Shown here one piece after another: positions 12,044-21,820 of a stretch of DNA of 64,000 nucleotides. The DNA is from Eleusine coracana subsp. coracana. Taxonomy: Eukaryota > Streptophyta > Magnoliopsida > Poales > Poaceae. The notes beneath the pieces were generated by a model. The model was not told where the DNA came from, made no database searches, and worked only from the letters and a program-made list of their open reading frames with translations. A program made the translations under genes and the position numbers. The stretch spans positions 36,746,342 to 36,810,341 of the forward strand of contig CM064434.1 of the NCBI GenBank assembly GCA_032690845.1, read 5' to 3'. Position 1 is the first letter of the stretch. Every line of letters starts with the position of its first letter.

Positions 12044-13828
12044 TTGTTGCCCAAAGAATTTGTTATTCATTCTGATCATGAATCACTTAAGTATATTCGT
12101 TCTCAATGTAAATTGAACCATAGACATGCTAAATGGATTGAGTTTATTGAGTCTTTTCCTTACATTATTAAACATAAGAAAGGGAAGGATAACGTGATCA
12201 TAGATGCTTTATCTAGGCGCTATACTTTATTGTCTCAACTTGATTGTAGAATTTTTGGACTTGAGGCAATTAAAGAACAATATGTTGCTGATGTTGATTT
12301 TAAGGATGTATTGCTGCATTGTAAAGAAGGTCGTGCATGGAATAAATTTGTGTTGACTGATGGATTCTTGTTTAGAGCTAATCTCGTATGCATTCCAGTT
12401 GGTTCCGTTCGTCTTTTGTTGTTACAGGAGGCGCATGAAGGTGGATTGATGGGTCATTTTGGTGGCAAGAAGACTGAGGATATTTTGGCCAGACACTTCT
12501 TTTGGCCAGGGATGAGGAAAGATGTTGAGCGCTTTGTTGCTCGCTGCACTACATGTCAAAAAGCTAAGTCCCGCTTGAATCCACATGGTTTATACATGCC
12601 ACTTCCTGTTCCTTCTATTCCTTGGGCGGATATTTCTATGGACTTTGCTTTAGGACTACCTAGGACTAATAGGGGGAGTGATAGTATTTATGTTGTTGTG
12701 GACAGATTTTCTAAGATGGCACACTTTATACCATGTCATAAGACTGATGATGCTAGTTATATTGCTGATCTCTTTTTCAAAGAAATTGTACGTTTGCATG
12801 GTATGCCTTCTACTATTGTTTTAGATCATGATGCAAAATTCTTGAGTCACTTTTGGCGCACGCTTTGGAATAAGTTGGATACAAAGTTGTTGTTTTCTAC
12901 AACTTGTCACCCACAAACTGATGGACAAACTGAGGTGGTAAACCGCACTTTGGGTACTATGTTGAGAGCTATTTTGAAGAAAAATTTGAAGCAATGGGAA
13001 GAATGTTTGCCTCATATTGAGTTTGCATATAATCGGGCAACACATTCTACTACCAAGGTAAGTCCTTTCAAGATAGTGTATGGTTTTGATCTCCGTACTT
13101 CACTTGATATACTTCCTCTACCTATTCATGAGAGAGTTCATGTTGATGCTAAGGAGCGTGCTGAATTTATTTTGCAAATACATAAGACCACTAGACTTAG
13201 CATTGAAAAGATGACTGACAAGTATAAAATTGCTGGTAGTAAAGGTAGAAAAGAAGTAAAACTTGATGTAGGAGATTTAGTATGGTTACACTTGAGAAAG
13301 GATAGATTTCAAGATTTGAGAAAGTCTAAATTAATGGCTAAAGCTGATGGTTCTTTCAAAATAATTGAGAAGATTAATGATAATGCATACAAACTCTAGT
13401 CGCCTCCCGAGTTCGGGGTTAGTTCTACTTTTAACATTTCAGATTTGAAACCATACTTGGGAGAAGAGGATGAGCTTGAGTCGAGGACGACTCCACTTCA
13501 AGAGGGGGAGGATGATGAGGACATTACTCCTAAGGATACATGCAACACTCCTCCAATTCTGGACATGCAAGGTCCAATGACTAGAGCTCGTATACGACGA
13601 CTAAATTTAGAGGTGAGCTCGTTCCTACGTTCTTCATTATATGTCACTTTCGAGAATGGTTTGCTACCTAATGATTACATTGTAATTATGAACCATGGAG
13701 AGTACCAGGAGACGATGGGAGAAGGACTTGGAGACGTGGAGGACCAGCAAGGACGTGGAAGCCAAGGTGGAGGCCCAACCAAAACCGACTTTGAGTCTGT
13801 TTTGGGGCTCAGGACCAGTCTACACTAA
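12044..13828 (+). pseudogene. CRM RNase H end and integrase, running into the 3' LTR
   Basis: The first part completes RNase H (IHSDHESLKYI; ending DALSRR). Integrase follows. The HHCC zinc domain spans HEGGLMGHFGG to CTTCQKAK (about 12430-12565), and the DDE core carries D in DISMDFALG, D in LDHDAKFLSHF and E in QTDGQTEVVNRTLG. The C-terminus (WLHLRKDRFQDLRKSKL) leads to a TAG at 13399. The same frame then continues through DLKPYLGEEDELESRTTP and the polypurine tract into the 3' LTR, ending at 13828. Instead of a standard chromodomain this tail is the CRM-type motif thought to guide centromeric insertion. The stop at 13399 would remove it in this copy. Confidence 0.85.
13499..13512 (+). other. 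CRM polypurine tract
   Basis: AAGAGGGGGAGGA lies directly before the 3' LTR and primes plus-strand synthesis. It is also translated, as part of the EGEDDED motif of the integrase tail. Confidence 0.85.
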
Positions 13829-14434
13829 AATGGATGTGCAGGATGCATACGGAATCAGATTTGGATGTTCTACATATGCTCGGAAAGATAAGAAGAAGAC
13901 CTTTCCAATGCCTTTAGTCTCATGTCAAAATTCATCCGGAGTCGTCAGGAATTGTCGAAACAAGAGAGGGTCCAGAATCTGTTTCGGTGCTGCATCGCCT
14001 GTTTTTGGCCTTTGGGCTTTGTATCTAGTTGAGACCAATTAGGGGCGCGTCTAGAGGGTCTTGCACGACTCTAGGGTCTTAATATACAGCCGCCACCACA
14101 CCATTAGGGTTTGAGTTTTGCTTAGATTATTATGTTCATAATAGTTTTGCCGTCATCACGGTTTGTGAGACCCCAACTTCATGAGATTCATAATACATCT
14201 GCAATTGTGTTGCATTCTTCTTTGTTCTTGCTTGTGTTCTTGATTGGCAGGCAGGGATTAGGCTTCTCGGTGAGGTCAATCATCTTAGGACGGTTGATAA
14301 CCAGAGGAGACGCCGTGTTATGATTGCAGGGTTTAGAACATGTTGTTCTAAAGCCGGATCGATTTGTGTGTCACCTCCGACCAAATCAACATATCCAGAA
14401 CCTTTTGGAAGATCGGGAACCCACGTCCACATTA
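13513..14434 (+). repeat. CRM 3' LTR
   Basis: 922 bp, TGATGAGGACATT to GTCCACATTA. The expected terminal CA has become TA. Pairs with 6629-7550. Confidence 0.92.
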
Positions 14435-14438
14435 GCAG

Positions 14439-14818
14439 CTCTATCTTACACCGCTCGAAAGGCAATGAACTATGTTCATGCTGACCGAGTGGAGCAGACT
14501 GGCCATTCCTTGGATTACTTGCTAGAGCATGCATCGGACGCTATTACTTATAACACTCGACGAGTGGTGACCGAGTCCGGGAGCCAGGTTCTGGCAATTT
14601 GCCAATCTTGGTCTCCTGCTCTACCATTGGACAAGATCAAGGAGCGCTTCAACCCAGATTTGATCGATGACCAATGCCAGCTGCTCTTGGACTCCATGCT
14701 GGAGACTTCCCGAGCCTTGATCGACAACATAGACATCAATCCGATCGTGCCTACTCCTCCAGCAACTCCAGAAGTTGAGCTACAAGCTAACTCTTCCTCT
14801 CCTTCAAAGGAGCTGTAA
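14439..14818 (+). pseudogene. Antisense gene of the Tat element, last exon (7)
   Basis: Opens right after the CRM target duplication, whose AG is the splice acceptor. Joined in phase to exon 6 it gives a helical C-terminal part (TARKAMNYVHADRVEQTGHS, later DKIKERFNPDLIDDQCQLLL) and a Pro/Ser tail ending at TAA 14818. No stop interrupts this exon. This type of C-terminus ('ALIDNIDI..') recurs in grass Transposase_28-like proteins as I know them; function is unknown. The transcript would need to splice out the whole 7.8-kb CRM element to join exon 6 to this exon. Confidence 0.6.
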
Positions 14819-15143
14819 ATCCTGTAATGCTAGAGAACATTAGTAATATCAATATACTGAAACAATGTTACCTGTATGTAAATTAGTTTCATGCTTAATA
14901 GCTTTAAAATATTGATAAAAATATCATAAGTATGTTTCTATCACTGAGAAACTCAAATTCCATCGGTCTGCCTTAACATATTAGGTTGTGACTCGTAAAC
15001 GCGTAACAAGCAGAGTCGACCAATCGACACATGACCTCTCGCACTTTGGCTCTGGGTTTAGTGTAGTGGTAGTAGTCTGATGTGCAGTATAAAGTGTATA
15101 ACCATAATGTATAGACGTTAGACCAAGAAAGTGAAGACCATAT
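14819..15143. other. Gap between two convergent coding regions
   Basis: About 325 bp between the 3' end of the antisense gene (+) and the end of the Tat polyprotein (-). AT-rich, with no open frame. It would hold the 3' end of both transcripts, but I see no confident polyadenylation signal. Confidence 0.5.
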
Positions 15144-16217
15144 TCAAAGAGAAGAAATCGATCGGAAAATAGTCCAAAACCAAAATGAGGTTAGACTAAG
15201 GTGGGACATTATAACTAGCCCCCAGACAGCAAAGGGCCAAGTCAAAGGTATCATCTGAAGTTGTTGTGAAGGCACGTGTGTTTGTTGAGCGAATAACTGA
15301 CAACCTTCACACTTCCAAATGACCTGGTGTGCATCTTCGACCGCCGTGGGCCAATAAAACCCTTGCCAGAAAGCTTTGTCGACCAAAGTCTTGGAAGTCG
15401 CATGATTGCCACATATCCCGGAATGAATTTCTTCTACCAACTTTTGGCCTTTTGGTATCGAGATGCATCTCATCAAGATGTTTGAACCTCCTCTTTTATA
15501 GAGTTGGTCTCCCACCAACAGATATCCTCGGCATCGGGTCTCTAACCTTCGTTGCTCATTAGGATCCGAAGGCAGCGTTTCCTTGTCCAAAAATTGGATG
15601 AGTGGGTCGCGGCAATCGGTCTCTATGTTGTCATCACCAACAAGATCAATGACAACAATCATTAATACATCCGACCAAGGAGAAATCGTGGGGGAACCCA
15701 GAGTGTGTAAGAAAACACCTGGCAAGACCATAGACTGGAATGATCTCATCTTGGCCAATTCATCTGCCGTTTGGTTATTGTCTCGAAGAACATGCATGAA
15801 CTTCAATCCATCGAATTTGTCTTCGAGCTTCCTTACTTCTTGGCAGTAAACACTCATATTATCATCCACATAGTTCCAAACCTTAGTGACCTGATTAATG
15901 ACCAAAGTCGAGTCACCAAAGACGTCAAGGCGCTTGATGTCGAGTGACGCGGCAATGCACAGACCATGTAGAAGGGCTTCATACTCTGCAACGTTATTGG
16001 ACGCACGAAAAATCACCTGAAGGACATATCAAAGCTTCTCTTCAGTGGGTGAGACAAATACGACTCCCGCAGTAGCTCCTTGTAATTGAAGAAATCCATC
16101 GAAGTACATTTTCCAATACTCAACATCTTGTGTAGTAGGTGGATTTTGAATCTCTGTCCACTCGGCAACGAAATCAGCTAACGCTTGTCCCTTTATAGCC
16201 GACCGAGGTGCGAACAT
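15144..16217 (-). pseudogene. Tat archaeal-type RNase H and truncated integrase
   Basis: The second RNase H, typical of the Tat lineage, starts at FAPRSAIKGQALADFVAEWTE (about 16210-16150). It continues with WKMYFDG and, after a break near 16030, ASNNVAEYEALLHGL and FGDSTLVINQV. Integrase begins with its zinc domain, HSGICGNHATSKTLVDKAFW to CEGCQLF (about 15430-15300). It breaks off just after WPFAVWGL, where the DDE core should start, and the frame then reads through unrelated sequence to a stop at 15144. The DDE core is therefore missing. One residue of the YFDGS-type catalytic motif is changed (YFDGF). Confidence 0.8.
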
Positions 16218-17560
16218 AATGGTATATTGACCAAGTTCGACTGCCCACTTGGCAATTTTTTCCTTCAGCTTCTCGATTGTGCAGCATTGTGCCGAGTGTG
16301 AAGGAAGTCTGGACTTCGATTGGATGAGCTTGAAAATAATGCTTCAACTTCCTGGAGGTGATCAACAATGCATACAACAACTTCAAGATCTGTTGATACC
16401 TTGCCTTAGAGGCATTGAGGACCTCACTCACAAAATAAACCAGGTGTTGTACTTTTTGTATATGTCCCTCCTCTTCTCGGTCGACTATTAAAATAGTACT
16501 CACAACCTGAGTTGTGGCCGATATGTAAAGTTGAAGTTTTTCTCCTGGCTCCGGAGGCACCAATACTGGAATGCTGCTAAGGTAAACCTTCAACTCGTCC
16601 AATACCGAATACACCTCTTCTTTCCAAATGAAATCCTCCTGCTTTTTAAGCAGTCGGAAAAGTGGTAACCCTCTAACCCCCAGTCGGGAAATAAAGCGAC
16701 TCAGGGACGCCATGCATCCGGTCAGCTTCTGAACGTCCCTTTGAGAATTAGGTGGCCCCATATCAAGGATTGCCTTTATTTTATCCGAGTTGGCCTCTAT
16801 ACCTCGTTTTGAAATGATGTAACCGAGTAGCTTTCCCGAAGGAACCCCAAAAACGCACTTCTTAGGATTCAGCTTCATCGAATAATGCCTCAGATTGTCA
16901 AAGGTTTCTGCCAGGTCAGAAATAAGTTCCTTGACGTTCCAAGTCTTGACAAGATGTCATCAACACACGCTTCTATGTTCCGACCGATCTGAGTAGTAAG
17001 GCAGCGTTGAATACCCTGTTGGTATGTTGCGCCAGCGTTCTTCAGACCGAAAGGCATTGTGATATAGCAATATGCGTCGAAGGGTGTTATAAAGGAAGTT
17101 TTAATCTGATCTTCGACCTTCAGTGGGATCTGGTGATAGCCTAAATAGGCATCTAGAAAGCTTAAGAGCTCACACCCGGCTGTTGAGTCTACAATCTGAT
17201 CGATACGAGGAAGAGCGAAGGGGTCTTTAGGTACAAGGACTGGATTTGCTAACCAGTCGGGATGATACACCTCCTTTATAAACTTAGCATCTACTAGTCT
17301 AACTATCTCCTTCTTCATGGCGTCCTTGCGGTCTTGTGCAAATCTTCTAAGCTTCTGCCGAATGGGGGTAGCCCCAGGAGGTACCCTTAACTCATGCTCA
17401 ATCTTTTCCCTAGGAACTCCTGGCATGTCAGAAGGTTTCCATGCAAAGATGTCCCTATTTTCCTGGAGGAAAAGAGTGAGTGTGAGTTCCTATTTCTCGT
17501 CGAGGTTGGCCCCAGCATAAGTTACCTTATCGGGGTCCTTAGGATCGAGCATGATTTCCT
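16174..17560 (-). pseudogene. Tat reverse transcriptase and retroviral-type RNase H
   Basis: RT starts near 17430 (MPGVPREKIEHELRVPPGA) and has FIKEVYHPDWLANPVLVPK. It then jumps straight to DPFALPRIDQIVD, so a block of roughly 18-20 residues holding the WRMCVDY-type motif is deleted near 17225. The later blocks are SFLDAYLGYHQIPL, MPFGLKNAGATYQ and the catalytic VDDI (about 16960), where the frame shifts. The connection and RNase H region resumes at MKLNPKKCVFGVPSGKLLGY (16878) and runs to about 16250 with another frame change. The enzyme is clearly dead. Confidence 0.82.
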
Positions 17561-17564
17561 TGGT

Positions 17565-18221
17565 TTGGATGTCATCGGTCTGAATCTTGTCTTTGGCAGG
17601 CTTTTTTGTTGGAACCGCTGCTTTAGTCTATTCCTCCATGTCGACTGCCTTCTGGATCTCCTTCTGGTCGAACAACATCAACTGTTTATTGGCCATCTCA
17701 CAACTCTGTATATCGCAATTGAAAGAATTCCGAAGATCAGAGTGGAGGGAGATTATTCTGTTCGGGCCTGGCATCTTGAGGGTGAGATATGGATAATGCG
17801 GGACAGCCATGAATTTAGCCATCGCCCGTCGACCAATGATAGCATGGTACGCCGAGTCAAGATCCACCACTTGGAAAAGAATACGCTCAGTCCTGAAGTT
17901 CTCACGAGCTCCAAAGGTGACCGACAGTCTAATTTGTCCAATAGGAATTGAAGTCTTGCCAGGCACAATCCCATAGAAAGGTGAAAAACTCGACTGAAGA
18001 TCATTGACTAACAGACCGAGCTCTTTAAGAGTCTTGGTGAAGATTAGGTCCAAATTGCTTCCTCCATCAATGACTACTTTGTTGAACTTTACCTCCTTCA
18101 TCGTGGCAGCAAGCACCAGCGGGTATCGACCTGGCTTTGGTATATGCTTGGGATGATCTGACCGATCAAAGGTGATTGGCATCTCAGACCACCGCATGAA
18201 TTGAGGCGCAGTTGGTTCCAC
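17565..18221 (-). pseudogene. Tat aspartic protease
   Basis: Reads from EPTAPQFMRWSEMPITFDRSDHP (18221) to VDMEE (17628). The active-site motif is VVIDGGSNLDLIF (about 18065) and the second half holds AYHAIIGRRAMAKFMAVPHY. The region to 17565 is a Lys/Asp-rich linker towards RT. The domain itself is uninterrupted over nearly 200 codons, longer than the gag pieces beside it. It would process the Gag-Pol polyprotein. Confidence 0.82.
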
Positions 18222-19502
18222 CGAGTTGATCTCCCGAAGTTCTAGCTTCTGCTTACGCTTGGATACATTGACATCCGAGCCACCAAAGATGAAGTTGACT
18301 TCCTTGCAGAGCTCCTAGAACTCTCCTAAATCATCCTTGTCGCCATTGTCCTTGGTCTTGTCTTTGCTATTGCACCTCGGGGGATCTTTAGCCACCTTGA
18401 GCGTAGCTATTGCAAAACCCTTCAGTCGATAGCAATCCTTCTCTTTGTGGTTTCCCATTGGGTGCCAAAGGCACGTGCCACTCAGCAGCTCATCCGTGGA
18501 TGGTTAGTTTGTTCGAGGGTTCTTCTGAAATTGGTCCACCATGTGAACCGCGTTGTCAGACTTCCTCTTCTTTTCCTTCTTGGAGGACTCAGGCTTGTCC
18601 GGCCGCTTCTCCTTGCCTTTTCCCCGGATGTCATCTAATGCCGACTCACCAGATACGAACTTGTCAGTGATCTTGAGGCACTCTTGAGCGGCCAGCTTAA
18701 AGTCATGATTCCTCCCACCGATCTCTCGAACCATATCATCACTGCGGATCCCTCCTTGGAAGGCAGCAGTAATTTGTTGGTTTGGGACATTGCGGATCTT
18801 AGTCTTCTTAGCGCAAAATCGCTTGATATAGTCATGAAGAGGTTCATCGGTCTTCTATTTGATCCGAGTGAGGTCGAAGTGGTTGCCCGGTCAATTGCAG
18901 GTAGCTTGGAAGCTTTCTATGAGCTTCTTGTTGAGGTCTTCCCAAGACATGATTGACTCCTCCGGAAGAGATGTGAGCCATATCCGAACAGCTGGATCCA
19001 TGCAGACCGGAAGGTAATTAGCCATTACGTAGGAATCACCTCCAGCTGACCGAATCGCCATGCTGTAGAGCTGCAACCACTCTCGAGGGTTGGTCTAACC
19101 ATAGTATTTTTTGATGGGGACTGGCTTGAATCCTTTTGGCCATCGAGCTATGCGAAGCCTAGGGATGTAAGCTTTGATGCCATCGATCACGTCGTCGGTA
19201 GGCGTCGGCGACCGCCTATGCCAGTCTGGAGACAGAGTTGGATGGCGGCCATGTCGCAGACCAACATCATCATCATGATGATGTCGTCGATGGTCATCAT
19301 CATCATCATCGCGCTGATCCTGATAGTCACATCGACGACGGTCATCGCGGTTGTCTCTTGGAGGAGGATCTTGACGGTCCTCTCATCGATTGTCCCGTCG
19401 GTCGTCTGTTCTCCAATCACGGCGTTCTTCCTCATAGCGTCGGTTGTCCCGAGTGCGTTCTTCATAGTGAGAGTTGATGGTATCTCGTCCATCACGGACA
19501 CT
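18222..19502 (-). pseudogene. gag: Tat gag, N-terminus missing
   Basis: In order: an Arg/Asp-rich stretch built from GAY/CGN repeats (about 19500-19210); a capsid-like part with PREWLQLYSMAIRSAGGDSY (about 19085) and WLTSLPEESIMSWEDLNKKL; a region with NKLLLPSKEG-type and RNHDFKLAAQECLKITDKF sequence; a Lys/Glu-rich segment; and a zinc-knuckle-like CLWHPMGNHKEKDC (about 18460). Several stops and frame changes interrupt it. The 5' end is removed where the SIRE-A 3' LTR begins (19503). The trinucleotide-like CATCATCAT/GATGATG tract on + near 19260-19310 is the coding Arg/Asp run, not an independent gene. Confidence 0.72.
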
Positions 19503-20251
19503 GAGAAACCTAAGGGTTGTCCACATGACCACTATACCCTTGACCTACATATCACAGCCACCTACCACCAGGGGCAAACTTGTCCATCTTTCTCCTTGTC
19601 GCTCGAACGCCCTTAGGCCCTTCATGACTTTGCTCTGCCTCGAAGCAAGCTCCGTGATGGTGCCATATGCACCACCGACCACCGCCATCGGTTTTGAGAC
19701 CCAAATCGGGAAACCGTCTTGCATGCTTCTCAAAGCGTGACTTCTCGATGTCGACGCGTGTCACCTTGTCCCGCGATCCTGACCACAGACAAGTCTCTTC
19801 CGGTCCTTGTCCATCGGGCCCCCTTGTCACTTGCACTGGCATCTCGCTCACCTTGACTTGGTCAACACGCCACCTTCATCATTACCACGGTTTTGAGGCT
19901 CAACCGTGAAACCGTCTGTGCTTCTTGCCTCTCCACATGTACGGTGTGGATCACCCTTGACTTCACCCGACATCCCGATCATCCGGCCCCAAGTCCCCTA
20001 GTTGTGCACGATCCTCTCGCCGTTGACCACCAAGTCAAATCTAGGGACCTATACATCATGAGACAAGCAAACACATTTCCCAACTCCTGCAATATCACCA
20101 ATACCTCCACCAACTCCGATTAGTCAAAACCATGACATGCACAAACTCATGCAATCCCTATATTCTCGTATTTTGACTCAAACACCGAATCAACCAAAGT
20201 CAATTACTCATCACATATTGCAAACCATGGCATATATCTACATGGTTTCTC
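19503..20251 (-). repeat. SIRE-A 3' LTR, truncated to its U3 part
   Basis: Parallels 52328-53084 of the 5' LTR closely (same order, many substitutions). It starts TGAGAAACCATG at 20251 beside the polypurine tract. Homology to the 5' LTR stops at the sequence ACCTAAGGGTTG near 19510, just before the TATA region. Beyond that the DNA is Tat gag, so roughly the last 1.1 kb of the LTR is missing and no target duplication is present. Confidence 0.85.
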
Positions 20252-21700
20252 AATCTCCCCCTTGATGAGTACAGTGACAACCTCAAATGCACAAAGATTA
20301 GAGATTGAAATGCGAAACCGAATAAGCTCATCCAAATGGACGAACCCAAAGAAAAGGTGAAAACATGCCATCTAGCAAAGTAGGGATCACAAAACCAAGA
20401 GTTGGCAAAGAAAGCGACTTGAGATGCAAAGAATGTGAAAAGCACAAGAAAACGCTCAAGATCATGATATGCTCCTCCTCAACTTGTGGTAGGTATCATG
20501 TAATGCGAACATGGATCATTTTAAGTTTCTTAACATTATTTATGCATGCTCCATATTTTCTCATTTTAAGTTTCCTAGCATTATTTTTGCATGACACAAT
20601 ATTCTCTCCCCTTTGGCAATGAATTCATCAAAGAGGCAAAAGAACAAGCAAACGTGCAATGCATGAAAATGCAAACCTAAGGAGCTTACAATCTTGCAAA
20701 CAAGCATTTAACTTTGCCAACCATAAACATAGAGCCATGAAGTATAAAATCAATAGCTCCCCATCATACAAAGATCAAAAATAGATAGCAAGGCATAAAC
20801 ACCAAGAGTTATACAAGCTAAGCAAAAAGATTGACTAGCCTAGATAGAATCAAATTTGCTTATCCTATGAAAAGCTGCCACCACATGTGTAAGTACTCCC
20901 ATCCAAGGCAAAACAAGCATCAAGTGAATCATAAAAATCTAGCCAGTTTCAATCTCAACTAGAGCAAGAAGCATTCGCAGAAAATGAGCTTTACAAACAC
21001 TCACATATGCAACAGGGACTCAGTTGATCAAGTGATTATTGTTTATCCTCATGTGTCCTCTTATCCATGCGGAGGGTCACAAGACTAGGTACGGCACACA
21101 CCCTGAGGCCTCAAGTCATGGTGTTTGGATTTAGCCTTTAAAATTATTCTTGATCAAATGCACTTAGCAGATTATCTAAGGTTTATTCACAAGACAAAAG
21201 AGCATGCCTTTGCGGCAAAAGGAACACACATTCCCACAATGTTCCATCATGAGCTAAACATTTGCAAAGCCTTCCATTTCACAAACACAAGGTGCCAAAG
21301 ACAAGACATCCTCTAGACTAGCCTCAATGCAAGTTTCAACAAGGATAAAAGCAATTATACACATGGTGAGCAAGTTTTAGCAAAATTAGTTCATAAGGTT
21401 CACAAGAAGCTAAGTTTACCTTTAATATGAGCAAGTTGCTCAAAAGGGTCTATAACAAGCCATCTAGAAAATCTAAGCATGAGAGATTACTATCACATAC
21501 ACACAACTTATCTCAAGCTCAAACATAGCAAAGAAAAATGCAAGAAAGCATAAGAAACAAAGCTCATCTACCAATGCATATATTACATATGAGATGTGAT
21601 GCATAAAAGGTAAGATACATATATACAAGAGAACACTAACTCCCCCTCAAATAATGCCATAAGGATGACAAACACCAAGTCCCCCCCCCCCCCCCCCCCC
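20252..21700 (-). other. SIRE-A 3' noncoding region with polypurine tracts
   Basis: About 1.45 kb between the end of pol and the 3' LTR, with no protein-like frame. On the minus strand AAGGGGGAGAT ends directly at the LTR (20252-20262), and similar purine tracts recur near 20605 and 21645 (TGAGGGGGAGTTAG). Repeated polypurine tracts ahead of the 3' LTR are a known Sirevirus trait. A 20-base C run on + (21681-21700) lies at the pol end. Confidence 0.7.
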
Positions 21701-21820
21701 GAAGAAAAGCATGTCTCGAAGCATCTAGGGGCTAGGTGAGAATATCAGCTAGTTTGTTTCTGGTGTCGATGTATTTGAGCTCAACATCCCCATTTTTAAC
21801 ATTGTCTCTCAGGAAGTGAA
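21701..21820 (-). pseudogene. SIRE-A RNase H, C-terminal end
   Basis: Encodes the end of the Copia polyprotein (FLRDNVKNGDVELKYIDT, then NKLADILT and PLD). A TAG at 21732-21734 replaces the Lys expected before PLD. Separated from the rest of RNase H by the solo LTR at 21821-25763. Confidence 0.88.

Larger units (their letters stand above)
6629..14434 (+). mobile_element. Full-length CRM-lineage (centromeric-type) chromovirus
   Basis: A complete Ty3/Gypsy element: two 922-bp LTRs (6629-7550 and 13513-14434), tRNA-Met-type primer-binding site, gag, protease, RT, RNase H, integrase and polypurine tract, flanked by the 5-bp duplication GCAGC (6624-6628 and 14435-14439). CRM assignment rests on LTRs that start TGATGAGRACAT and on an integrase C-terminus running through the polypurine tract into the 3' LTR with a LQEGEDDED-type motif, as described for CRM elements that lack a normal chromodomain. 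It sits in the last intron of the Tat antisense gene, same direction, and its target duplication includes the splice acceptor AG. Five or more stops and one frameshift disable the polyprotein. Confidence 0.88.
3555..19502 (-). mobile_element. Decayed Tat-lineage Ty3/Gypsy retrotransposon, internal region only
   Basis: On the minus strand the order is gag (19502 to about 18222), protease, RT, RNase H, a second archaeal-type RNase H and the start of integrase (ending 15144). A gene on the opposite strand (4150-14818) follows, in the place where Grande-like Tat elements carry an antisense ORF. Neither LTR is visible: the right side is cut inside gag by the SIRE-A 3' LTR, and the left side abuts the LTR that ends at 3554. 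The 7.8 kb at 6629-14434 is a later CRM insertion. Frameshifts, stops and an RT deletion make the element non-functional. Lineage assignment rests on the double RNase H and the protein motifs. Confidence 0.75.

Noticed and set aside
19238..19616. A His/Asp-rich or Ile/Met-rich frame on the plus strand
   Set aside because: It is the complement of the Arg/Asp-rich coding run of Tat gag, so a shadow.
21681..21700. A 20-base C homopolymer as a regulatory or G-quadruplex element
   Set aside because: Similar C or G runs sit near several polypurine tracts and LTR ends (30386, 30642, 44904, 56711, 58733). Slippage is the simplest reading and no conserved role is visible.
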